Below are positions 1 through 5,849 of a DNA stretch of 6,017 nt, piece by piece. Positions within the stretch are counted from its first letter, which is position 1. Every line of letters begins with the position of its first letter. The notes below the pieces were generated by a model. That model saw nothing but the letters and a program-made list of their open reading frames with translations. It was not told the origin of the DNA and searched no databases. The stretch comes from Treponema sp. (GTDB taxonomy: Bacteria; Spirochaetota; Spirochaetia; Treponematales; Breznakiellaceae): assembly GCA_031279925.1 (NCBI GenBank), contig JAITHQ010000091.1, positions 1-6,017 on the forward strand, in the 5' to 3' direction. A program made the translations under genes and the position numbers.

Positions 1-1
1 G

Positions 2-1996
2 GGAACTTCCAGCGGGACGCAGGGCGGCTCAATTGAGGAAGTAGTGGTAAGGGTTATATCCCTTGACCAGGATATTCCCTATTTTACCCTGCCGGAGGAT
101 ATGGCGATTGGACAATACACCATGGTTTTCCAGGTTCTCGGCGGAAAGGAGACTCTGTACCGGACGGAAGCCAGATTCTTTTATCTGGGCAGGGCGCATT
201 TCGATCTACGGGACATACAGTTGTATCTTCCCAGCGTTTCTTCCGGTTCCCGGCTTATCCCGCCAGGGCAAACCGTAATGCTGGACGCTCAGCTTGAATT
301 TGACAGCCGCCTGGATCCATATATTGTGTGGTACAACGGAAGAACTATTATTAGCGAAGGACGATTTACCGAAGGCGCGGGCAATATTCTCTGGAAGGCA
401 TCAGAACAAACCGGTTTCCATTCCTTGCGGGCAGAGGTTTTTCCTGTCCGGCTGCGCCAGGGCTTCGCCGGCCTTTCCCGGGAAATATCTCTGCCGGTTT
501 CGGCAAAGGCCGCCGCTGCCGGTTACTTTTTTGGCAATGCCCCGGCATATACCCCTCTGCGTGTTCCGCCAAGGGAGGCCGCCGTCCCAGCCTTGACTTC
601 CCCAAAGACATTCTTGGCTGCGGCCCAAAGTTTTCTGCCGGCAAATGCCGCCGTATCTGAATCGCAGGCCGGGGCTGTGGAAGCCGCTCCGGTGGAGTCT
701 CCTGTATTGCTCCACTGGTATCAATTTGGGGGCAACCTTCGGGATTCAAAAACCGCTGTGTCTACCGAATGGGCCTTGATACCGGTAAATGAAAAACCGC
801 CCCGCTGGACGGCGGCGGGTAATAGTTATGGCCTGTCAGCAGGTCCCGATAATGCATATCTCCTTCCCTCAATTACATTCTTTCCCAAAGCTGCGGATTC
901 AGGGGGGGGGCGGTTTCTGCTCCATTACAGGCCGCTTGCCGATGGCGGTATTTTTAGCGCAATGTTTCCATTCCAGGCAGCGCCTGCCAGGAGCGCCGGA
1001 CTATATCTGTTTAAAGATGGGGATAGCCTTGTGTTACGCCTGAGCGCGCCTGGGGTTTCTGATGTAGAAATCCCGCTAAGCCTGGAGTCCCCCGGGTCAC
1101 GCTCATACATTACCGTTGGCATTGAATTTTTTATCCGGCCATACCGGCTTGAAGCGCGGCTTGTCCTGGGCGGAGGGGCGGAACGGCAAAGCGATGCGGT
1201 AAACATTCGCCTGGATAATCCCTTAAAAGGCGAGGCCCAGCTTAGGCTAGGTGGTTCCGTGATGGCGAATGTAAAATACGTGCAGCCGGCAGCGGTAAAA
1301 GCCGCGCCGGTTCTTGCGGAATACACCGCTGCCCCAAAAACAGCGAATGTGGCTTCCTGGGCCATGCCCACGGAATCTCCCTTAAAACCGGCGGTTGAAG
1401 CTATCCCCCTGATCAAAGAAACAGAGCAGTCCCTGATAGATAATAAAGAAGCGGCGCCAGGTTTTACCGGGCAGGCCATTGAAAAGCCTGAAAAAACAGC
1501 CGCGGCTGCTGTTGCCGAAATTACGGTACAGCCGGGCGCGCCGCCTGTGGAGGAAAAAAGGATTGTACCGATGACCGCGATATGGGATGAATTTGCCGTC
1601 CTCTATTCAGCGGTTCCGCTTATCGCCGAAGAGCAGTTTATAGAGGAAACCGGGCTTTTTGAGGAAGAGGGCGGCGAAGCAGGCGAAAGCCGGCAGGCGG
1701 ATGTTATTACCACCAAGACTCAGCCTGCCGCCTTACAGACACAACGCGCCGCTACGGAACCAAAGAAGGTGGAGCAGCGGGAAGCTGTCCGGCCCATTGG
1801 CAATACCGGGCCGGGTGCAGAACCTGACAGAAAGACACCAGCAGAGGAACAGGAAGCTCTAGAACAGGGGAATACGGCCTCGATTCCGGAAACAGTGTTT
1901 GGGCCTAATTCCGCTGAAATGACACCGGCAAGTCCTGAAGCAGACGATGTGGTAAAAGAACAAAATACATTCCCGGTTATCCCCCAAAATGGGTGA
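2..1996 (+). CDS. Hypothetical exported/envelope protein, 5'-partial, with Ala/Pro/Glu-rich C-terminal tail
   Basis: The reading frame is open from base 2, so the gene begins left of the window. The GTG at 44 has a GAGGAA just upstream, but the residues before it (GTSSGTQGGSIEEV) continue naturally into the domain, so I do not take it as the start. About 665 codons are visible. The first part (to about base 520) alternates beta-type hydrophobic segments, such as IPYFTLPEDMAIGQYTMVFQ, and looks like an Ig-like or other beta-sandwich. Bases 710-1270 (from LLHWYQFGGNL to AQLRLGG) have the look of a laminin-G/ConA-like jellyroll; this is a weak resemblance, not a motif match. From about 1300 to the stop the protein is low-complexity, rich in Ala, Pro, Glu and Thr, and probably disordered. 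A run of nine G (902-910) lies in frame as Gly-Gly-Gly. Surface or periplasmic location is inferred from this composition; the signal peptide would be outside the window. Function unknown. The stop lies 8 bp before the MITE-like element. Confidence 0.8.
   Translation, partial: GTSSGTQGGSIEEVVVRVISLDQDIPYFTLPEDMAIGQYTMVFQVLGGKETLYRTEARFFYLGRAHFDLRDIQLYLPSVSSGSRLIPPGQTVMLDAQLEFDSRLDPYIVWYNGRTIISEGRFTEGAGNILWKASEQTGFHSLRAEVFPVRLRQGFAGLSREISLPVSAKAAAAGYFFGNAPAYTPLRVPPREAAVPALTSPKTFLAAAQSFLPANAAVSESQAGAVEAAPVESPVLLHWYQFGGNLRDSKTAVSTEWALIPVNEKPPRWTAAGNSYGLSAGPDNAYLLPSITFFPKAADSGGGRFLLHYRPLADGGIFSAMFPFQAAPARSAGLYLFKDGDSLVLRLSAPGVSDVEIPLSLESPGSRSYITVGIEFFIRPYRLEARLVLGGGAERQSDAVNIRLDNPLKGEAQLRLGGSVMANVKYVQPAAVKAAPVLAEYTAAPKTANVASWAMPTESPLKPAVEAIPLIKETEQSLIDNKEAAPGFTGQAIEKPEKTAAAAVAEITVQPGAPPVEEKRIVPMTAIWDEFAVLYSAVPLIAEEQFIEETGLFEEEGGEAGESRQADVITTKTQPAALQTQRAATEPKKVEQREAVRPIGNTGPGAEPDRKTPAEEQEALEQGNTASIPETVFGPNSAEMTPASPEADDVVKEQNTFPVIPQNG
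902..910 (+). repeat. Homopolymeric tract of nine G inside a coding region
   Basis: Nine consecutive G encode three glycines in the partial first gene. Losing one G would shift translation into a frame that stops at 1041-1043. Gaining one G would shift it into a frame that stops at TAG 955-957. Either slip would remove the rest of the jellyroll-like section and the whole C-terminal tail. G-tracts of this length are slippage-prone and serve as phase-variation switches in some treponemal genes. Whether this one varies is not known. Confidence 0.9.
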
Positions 1997-2022
1997 ACTG
2001 CTTAGGGCCTGTTCAAAATCTG

Positions 2023-2051
2023 GAATTTTGGCGTTGCAAACGCCAAAATTC
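2023..2051. repeat. Hairpin A inside the MITE-like element (13-bp perfect stem, GCA loop)
   Basis: The arm GAATTTTGGCGTT (2023-2035) pairs perfectly with AACGCCAAAATTC (2039-2051) around the three-base loop GCA. A G-T wobble (2022/2052) and a T-A pair (2021/2053) extend the stem to 15. No T-run follows, so it is not a standard intrinsic terminator. It would be stable in RNA or single-stranded DNA. Confidence 0.85.
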
Positions 2052-2073
2052 TACCTTGCAGGCTCCAAAAGGG

Positions 2074-2086
2074 CCCGAAAATCGGG
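2074..2086. repeat. Hairpin B inside the MITE-like element (5-bp stem)
   Basis: CCCGA (2074-2078) pairs with TCGGG (2082-2086) around an AAA loop. Its last two bases are shared with the first arm of the larger hairpin that follows, so the two compete at their edge. Confidence 0.5.
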
Positions 2087-2116
2087 ATTTTTGCGGTCTA
2101 TTGACCGTAAAAATCC
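2085..2116. repeat. Hairpin C inside the MITE-like element (14-bp stem, TATT loop)
   Basis: GGATTTTTGCGGTC (2085-2098) pairs with GACCGTAAAAATCC (2103-2116) around the loop TATT. Thirteen pairs are Watson-Crick and one is a G-T wobble (2093/2108). The right arm ends inside the right terminal inverted repeat. The wobble may reflect selection for pairing in RNA, or simply one C-to-T change. Confidence 0.85.
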
Positions 2117-2314
2117 ACAATTTGAACAGGCTCTTAGGCTTGCGGCATAAAAATTCCCTGCCGGGAGCGCAGGGCAGCCGGTCAGTTGCATAAGGAAGTC
2201 CATTTAACAAAAATTAGTATCTGTGAGGTTTTACTCTAATGTATGTTATTACGCATCTGCTATGGCAGACGGCGGGGTATTAAAGCCCCCTGGTATGATG
2301 TATAACTAAATATA

Positions 2315-3037
2315 ATGAAACCAGCCAAAATTCCGGCGATTTTTTTTGTATGCCTACTGGTATTCAGCGCCTGCGCCAGTCAGAAAAAAATAGTTTTCCG
2401 CCCCAGCTCCGTGTCCAATGAGGGGCCGGTAACAGAAAAAGCATCAAAAAAACGGGAGATAATTGAATCCCAAAACGGGTTTGCCGGGTCCATGATACCC
2501 AACTGGGTCAACCGCTTTCTTGAGGGAGGAATTAAGGAAGTTGAAGCCTTAAGCGCATTTGAGGATATGTATGTATTCATTGGGGAAAACCGGGGAAGCA
2601 ATTTTAACGCTCTGCGCCAATGGGCGGATGGTTTTACTGTGACTCAGGATTTGCCAAGGCTGGTTACCAGGAGAATTGAACAACGCCTGGTAGCCGCCGC
2701 ATCCCTTTACCCCGATGATGAATATGGAGAATATTTTGAAGCGCTGATAAAAAGCGCCTCCAATGCGGATTACCCCGGTTCGATTAAACAAGGAAGTTTT
2801 TGGATTCGGCAACGGATCTACCCGGAAGACGAAATGGATTCATCTGACGGATCGCGGCAAGCAGCCTCCGGTATTGAAGAATGTTATGAATTTTTCGTAT
2901 TAATCAGGATAGAAAAAACAGCCTTGCAAAGCTGTATCCGAAACCTTATGGCAAAAATCAAAACCTCCGCGCCCCCTACGCGGGAGCAATCAGCGGCAAT
3001 AAACCACATTCAACACAATTTTTTTGAAGGATTCTAA
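2315..3037 (+). CDS. Hypothetical lipoprotein, 240 aa (LPP20-like, tentative)
   Basis: The N-terminus is a lipoprotein signal peptide: MKPAK, a hydrophobic core (IPAIFFVCLLVFSA), then Cys20. The lipobox VFSAC has Phe at -3, which is outside the strict enterobacterial pattern but acceptable in spirochetes, so lipid anchoring at the cell envelope is likely. A Lys/Ser-rich linker follows to about residue 55, then a soluble domain. Notable stretches are IPNWVNRFLEGGIKEVEAL, YVFIGENRGSNFNALRQWADGF and YPDDEYGEYFEALIKSAS. This pattern recalls small spirochete lipoproteins related to the LPP20 group; the assignment is from memory of the pattern and weak. Function unknown. ATG 2315 is the only start giving the signal peptide, since an in-frame TAA lies at 2303-2305. 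No Shine-Dalgarno precedes it. The stop is 2 bp before the phosphatase gene, so the two are probably co-transcribed. Confidence 0.85.
   Translation: MKPAKIPAIFFVCLLVFSACASQKKIVFRPSSVSNEGPVTEKASKKREIIESQNGFAGSMIPNWVNRFLEGGIKEVEALSAFEDMYVFIGENRGSNFNALRQWADGFTVTQDLPRLVTRRIEQRLVAAASLYPDDEYGEYFEALIKSASNADYPGSIKQGSFWIRQRIYPEDEMDSSDGSRQAASGIEECYEFFVLIRIEKTALQSCIRNLMAKIKTSAPPTREQSAAINHIQHNFFEGF
3026..3031 (+). promoter_or_regulatory. Ribosome binding site of the PAP2 gene
   Basis: GAAGGA lies 8 bases before ATG 3040 and inside the last codons of the lipoprotein gene. It fixes the start and fits translational coupling between the two genes. Confidence 0.7.
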
Positions 3038-3039
3038 TT

Positions 3040-3990
3040 ATGGAAGCTATACTGCAATGGGGACTGGATTGTATCAGACTGATTCAGTCGTATGCCAACC
3101 CAGCGCTTACCGTTTGTATGCGCATTATTACCAGCCTGGGGTCAGCCCCGGCGTATATCGTTCTGCTTCCCCTGGTCTATTGGTGTTACGATGAAAAAAA
3201 AGGGCTGCGCCTTGGAGCGGCGGTTTTAATTTCGGCATGGCTGAACATCTCCCTTAAATTTTTATTTGATCAGCCCCGGCCCTTTTTTGCGGAATACGAT
3301 CCTTCGCTGGGCATGATTTCTGAACGGCTGGGAGGTTTCCCTTCGGGGCACGCCCAGAATTCGCTTGTTTTATGGACCATTATTGCCTCGTGGGGAAAAA
3401 AGAAACGGTATTTGTTCGCCGCGGCCCTTGTCTGCCTCTTGGTGAGTTTTTCCCGAATCTACCTTGGGGTGCATTTCCCCACCGACATCCTGGGCGGCTG
3501 GATTTTGGGCGGCATTGTTCTGTGTGTTTATTTTTTACTTGGCAAACGGATAGCAGCCGCGCTTGAGCGCGGCGGTTTCCGCCCCGGGGTGATTACCGTC
3601 GCCCTTGCCGCTTTTGGCATGATTCTCTACCGCCCCGGCGAAGAGGCGCTTATGCCTGGCGGTATGCTGCTTGGCATGGGAACGGGCTATTGCCTGAACA
3701 GGCGCTTTACGGGCTTTGGAAGTTCCGCAGTTTTTGGAAGAACCGGCATTGCAAAATACCTTACCCTGATTGGCCGTTTTGCGATGGGAATGGCCGGCAT
3801 GATTTTGATTTTTGCCGCCCTGGAAAAAATTATTCCCCAAACCCGGCGTTCAGGCAATTATCAGCTTTTTTATTTTCTTCGCTTTGTCCTTCTTTCGCTG
3901 TGGATAAGCGCCGGCGCTCCCTGGTTCTTCCGCTTGCTTCGCCTTGCGGGAACCGAAACGGAAAACAGTAACAGTAATGATAACAATTAA
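3040..3990 (+). CDS. PAP2-family membrane phosphatase, 316 aa
   Basis: All three motifs of the phosphatidic acid phosphatase type 2 superfamily are present: K73-x6-R80-P81 (KFLFDQPRP), P101-S102-G103-H104, and S138-R139-x5-H145-x3-D149 (SRIYLGVHFPTD). His145 would be the nucleophile forming the phospho-histidine, with His104 as general acid; these roles are known for the family. Hydrophobic segments surround the motifs (about 36-50, 58-72, 124-137, 150-168), and at least three more follow (about 183-198, 243-263, 276-300), so this is a polytopic inner-membrane enzyme with a longer C-terminal membrane region than minimal PAP2 proteins. The substrate is probably a lipid phosphate or an isoprenoid or sphingoid diphosphate; the sequence does not decide. 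The last residues are a polar Asn/Ser repeat. The gene starts 2 bp after the lipoprotein gene and ends 14 bp before mnmE. Confidence 0.93.
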   Translation: MEAILQWGLDCIRLIQSYANPALTVCMRIITSLGSAPAYIVLLPLVYWCYDEKKGLRLGAAVLISAWLNISLKFLFDQPRPFFAEYDPSLGMISERLGGFPSGHAQNSLVLWTIIASWGKKKRYLFAAALVCLLVSFSRIYLGVHFPTDILGGWILGGIVLCVYFLLGKRIAAALERGGFRPGVITVALAAFGMILYRPGEEALMPGGMLLGMGTGYCLNRRFTGFGSSAVFGRTGIAKYLTLIGRFAMGMAGMILIFAALEKIIPQTRRSGNYQLFYFLRFVLLSLWISAGAPWFFRLLRLAGTETENSNSNDNN

Positions 3991-3995
3991 AAGGA
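3991..3995 (+). promoter_or_regulatory. Ribosome binding site of mnmE
   Basis: AAGGA directly follows the stop of the phosphatase gene and lies 9 bases before ATG 4005. An ATG at 3998 is only 2 bases from this site and is in another frame, so 4005 is the start. Confidence 0.7.
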
Positions 3996-4004
3996 TTATG
4001 CTTA

Positions 4005-5417
4005 ATGTCTGCTTCCTATGGCGATGAATCGCCGATTGCCGCCCTTGCCACCACGCCCGGCAAAAGCGCGCTTGCATTAATCCGCTGCTCCGGCAAAGGC
4101 GTAATAGAAACGGCGGCAAAAGTATTTTCATCGCCGGAAAAGCTGCTAAGGGCATTGGGAAACACAGTTGTCCACGGCTGGATAATTACCCATAACGAAA
4201 AAATTGATGAGACGCTGGTCTCGGTATTCCGGGGGCCAAAAAGCTACACCGGCGAGGACAGCCTGGACATTTCCTGCCACGGCGGCGCTGCCTGCCGGGC
4301 GGCGCTTGAAGCCCTGCGCTCCGCCGGTTTTCGGGACGCCCTGCCCGGCGAATTTACCTTTCGCGCTTTGATGAACGGCAAACTCGATCTTACCCGCGCT
4401 GAATCGGTAATGGAACTGGTTTCAGCCAGAACCGACTCAGGCCGCCGCAGCGCCGTGAACCGGCTCTCCGGCGTTCTGGAAAAAGAAATCAATGAAATAA
4501 AGCAAACGCTTTTGGAGGTCCTCTCCGGGGCTGAAATTTTCCTAGATTATTCAGAGGAAGAAATTGACTGCGGTGAAGACGAGGTGGCGGGCAGACTCCC
4601 CGGAAGGCGCAAGGCGCGCAAGGCCCTTGAACGGCTGCAAAAACTCGCCGCATCCTGGCAGCGGGAACGCATCTATCAGGAGGGGATTCTTGCGGTAATT
4701 GCCGGCAGGCCCAACGCGGGCAAGTCCAGCCTTTTTAATGTCTTGATAAAGGAAGATCGTTCAATCGTGACCGATATTCCCGGTACCACCCGGGACTGGA
4801 TTGAAGGCTGTATTTCCATTGAAGGCATTCCTTTCCGGCTTGCCGATACTGCCGGTCTTGGGGAATCAAGCGATCCGGTGGAGAAAATAGGCGTAGAGCG
4901 CAGCCGGGAATTGCTGGAAGAAGCGGAACTTATTTTGTATGTGATAGATGGCGAGGAAGGTTTTTCCAAAGAAGACCGCGTCTTTATAGGCGAACTGGAA
5001 CGGGACGGCGGCGCAGGAGGCAAGCCTTTTCTGCTTCTCTGGAACAAGGAGGATATTGCCCCCATGCCGTCTGAGGCTGCCGGCGCCAGGGCCCTGGGCA
5101 TTAGTGCAAAAACCGGCAAAGGCATAACAGGGCTGGTAAAGGCAATAGCCGGCATGGCGGCGGATATGGCTAAAAATGGAGCCTTTGCGAGTTATCCACA
5201 GGATGCCGCCCTTGGTTCCCTGCGACAGAAAAGCTTAATCGATGCCGCTGCCGCCGCAGTGGAAATGGCCCTGCATCTGGCAGACCAAGAGGAACCCCTG
5301 GACCTTATCGCTCCCCTGTTGCGGGAAGCGGCAAACGCTCTGGGAGAAATTACCGGCGAGGTTTCCACATCGGACATTCTGGAAGAAATGTTCAGCCGTT
5401 TCTGTGTGGGAAAATAG
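4005..5417 (+). CDS. mnmE: tRNA modification GTPase MnmE (TrmE), 470 aa
   Basis: MnmE, in complex with MnmG, installs the aminomethyl or carboxymethylaminomethyl group at C5 of wobble uridine 34 in a subset of tRNAs, using a methylene- or formyl-THF-derived carbon. The N-terminal folate-binding domain (about 1-120) shows IAALATTPGKSALALIRCSG and GEFTFRALMNGKLDLTRAESV, close to the family consensus. A helical domain holds the inserted G domain (about 225-380). G1 is GRPNAGKS (234-241), where Asn237 corresponds to the K+-coordinating Asn226 of the E. coli protein. PGTTRD is at 259-264, DTAG at 281-284, NKED at 347-350 and SAK at 367-369. Glu293 aligns with the catalytic Glu282 of E. coli. The C-terminal CVGK (467-470) is the invariant C-x-G-K with the essential Cys. 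Length is normal and the gene looks fully functional. mnmG is not adjacent here. The start follows the phosphatase stop by 14 bp. Confidence 0.98.
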   Translation: MSASYGDESPIAALATTPGKSALALIRCSGKGVIETAAKVFSSPEKLLRALGNTVVHGWIITHNEKIDETLVSVFRGPKSYTGEDSLDISCHGGAACRAALEALRSAGFRDALPGEFTFRALMNGKLDLTRAESVMELVSARTDSGRRSAVNRLSGVLEKEINEIKQTLLEVLSGAEIFLDYSEEEIDCGEDEVAGRLPGRRKARKALERLQKLAASWQRERIYQEGILAVIAGRPNAGKSSLFNVLIKEDRSIVTDIPGTTRDWIEGCISIEGIPFRLADTAGLGESSDPVEKIGVERSRELLEEAELILYVIDGEEGFSKEDRVFIGELERDGGAGGKPFLLLWNKEDIAPMPSEAAGARALGISAKTGKGITGLVKAIAGMAADMAKNGAFASYPQDAALGSLRQKSLIDAAAAAVEMALHLADQEEPLDLIAPLLREAANALGEITGEVSTSDILEEMFSRFCVGK

Positions 5418-5482
5418 TCTGGATATTTAGGTTTTAAGAGGCGCAGGGTACTTTCACCGGCACAAAAGACCTGGGGCTTTAC

Positions 5483-5505
5483 CGGTTCTGTCCATTGAGG
5501 AACCG
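5483..5505 (+). terminator. Possible weak terminator after mnmE
   Basis: CGGTTC (5483-5488) pairs with GAACCG (5500-5505) around an 11-base loop and is followed by TTTATT. The stem is short and the loop large, so this is only a candidate. No better hairpin lies between the mnmE stop and the IS remnant. The rest of 5418-5580 shows no gene. Confidence 0.25.
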
Positions 5506-5580
5506 TTTATTACATAAGACCGGGCTTTAGTCCTTTATCGCAATTATGTTCAAGCGAACCATGTAATTAAAATCGGTAAC

Positions 5581-5599
5581 CCCCCGGCTTTGCCGGGGG
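5581..5599 (+). repeat. Left-end hairpin of the IS200/IS605-type element
   Basis: An 8-bp perfect stem CCCCCGGC/GCCGGGGG with a TTT loop, identical to the right-end copy at 5850-5868. Confidence 0.85.
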
Positions 5600-5647
5600 A
5601 CTTAAAAGGTTTGACCTATAAGGGGATATATAAGGGAATATAATTGA

Positions 5648-5784
5648 CAATTTGTGGAAGGACATCTATGCCCGGACTATGTGCATATGTTGATAGAGAT
5701 ACCCCCGAAATATTCGGTGCCCAGGTGGTGGGGTATATCAAAGGGAAGAGCGCGATAGCATCAGTTGGATATGTTCAAGGATAA
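5648..5784 (+). pseudogene. tnpA: Fragment of IS200-type transposase tnpA, frameshifted and internally deleted
   Basis: Reading from 5648 gives QFVEGHLCPDYVHMLIEIPPKYSV, and from 5722, in a different frame, QVVGYIKGKSAIA. Joined, these match the conserved core of Y1 HUH transposases of the IS200 type, where the usual text is close to PDHVHMLIxIPPKYSVxQVVGYIKGKSAI. A one-base loss near 5719-5720 separates the halves. The HUH motif is normally H-hydrophobic-H; here codon 5678-5680 is TAT, so the first His is Tyr (YVH). An in-frame TGA at 5645 and the left-end hairpin only about 50 bp upstream show that the roughly 55 N-terminal residues are missing. After GKSAIA the text goes to SVGYVQG and stops, suggesting deletion of the middle up to the STVG region, with the catalytic Tyr region also lost. 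A 38-residue frame (ATG 5668 to TAA 5784) preceded by GGAAGGA could be miscalled as a gene. Confidence 0.8.
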
Positions 5785-5795
5785 GTAACCAAGAC

Positions 5796-5813
5796 AACCG
5801 CCTTTAGGCGGTT
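5796..5813 (+). repeat. Hairpin 1 in the right end of the IS remnant
   Basis: AACCGCC (5796-5802) pairs with GGCGGTT (5807-5813) around a TTTA loop. It starts a phased series of three hairpins. The 26-base unit at 5798-5823 resembles the next unit at 5824-5849. Confidence 0.8.
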
Positions 5814-5821
5814 CCTAAACA

Positions 5822-5838
5822 AACCGCTTTGAGCGGTT
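5822..5838 (+). repeat. Hairpin 2 in the right end of the IS remnant
   Basis: AACCGCT (5822-5828) pairs with AGCGGTT (5832-5838) around a TTG loop. The stem matches hairpin 1 with compensating changes on both sides at the top, and its unit begins exactly 26 bases after that of hairpin 1. Confidence 0.8.
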
Positions 5839-5849
5839 CATAAAACAAG

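Larger units (their letters stand above)
2005..2133. mobile_element. MITE-like element, 129 bp, with 19-bp terminal inverted repeats and TTA flanks
   Basis: The left end (2005-2023) reads GGGCCTGTTCAAAATCTGG. The reverse complement of the right end (2115-2133) reads GAGCCTGTTCAAATTGTGG, matching at 16 of 19 positions. TTA immediately flanks both ends (2002-2004 and 2134-2136), as expected for a 3-bp target duplication; the longer identity CTTAGG at 2001-2006 and 2133-2138 includes terminal bases of the element. There is no transposase frame. These traits fit a non-autonomous miniature inverted-repeat element mobilised by a DDE transposase encoded elsewhere. Three-base T-N-A or Y-W-A duplications are known for part of the IS5 family, but that assignment is inference. 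It sits in the gap between two genes and disrupts neither. Confidence 0.7.
1997..2314. other. 318-bp intergenic region containing a MITE-like element
   Basis: No credible gene lies here. Bases 2005-2133 are a MITE-like element, described separately. To its right is a perfect 6-bp stem, CCCTGC (2156-2161) with GCAGGG (2169-2174) around a 7-base loop, but no T-run follows, so it is not a clear terminator. An ATG at 2239 opens only 14 codons and I do not consider it a gene. Open frames on both strands across 1993-2210 are by-products of the element. Upstream of the lipoprotein gene I see a TATAAC at 2301-2306 but no good -35 partner and no Shine-Dalgarno. Confidence 0.6.

Noticed and set aside
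44..46. GTG at 44 as the true start of the first gene, with GAGGAA upstream.
   Set aside because: The frame is open to the left edge, the upstream residues read as normal protein, and the domain would start in the middle of a beta-rich section without a signal peptide.
925..1479. A 184-codon frame on the minus strand.
   Set aside because: It is fully inside the first gene, has low-complexity Ser/Ala/Pro content and no recognisable motif; it is a shadow of the G+C-rich coding strand.
2005..2133. A riboswitch or structured small RNA as the explanation for the hairpins.
   Set aside because: The terminal inverted repeats with flanking TTA explain the boundaries better, and I see no known riboswitch core.
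1993..2210. Short overlapping frames on both strands (66 and 65 codons).
   Set aside because: They cover the MITE-like element and exist because its palindromic arms lack stops; there is no ribosome site or protein motif.
4676..5155. A 159-codon frame on the minus strand.
   Set aside because: It overlaps the G domain of mnmE, which is certain, and its Ser/Pro-rich text is typical of an antisense shadow.
5611..5644. A promoter from TTGACC (5611-5616) and TATAAT (5639-5644).
   Set aside because: The spacing is 22 bases, too long for a normal sigma70 promoter, and no better -10 lies at 16-18 bases.
5668..5784. A 38-residue small protein starting at ATG 5668 with GGAAGGA upstream.
   Set aside because: Its second half is the conserved transposase text QVVGYIKGKSAI and its first half is an out-of-frame reading of the same gene, so it is a frameshifted pseudogene.
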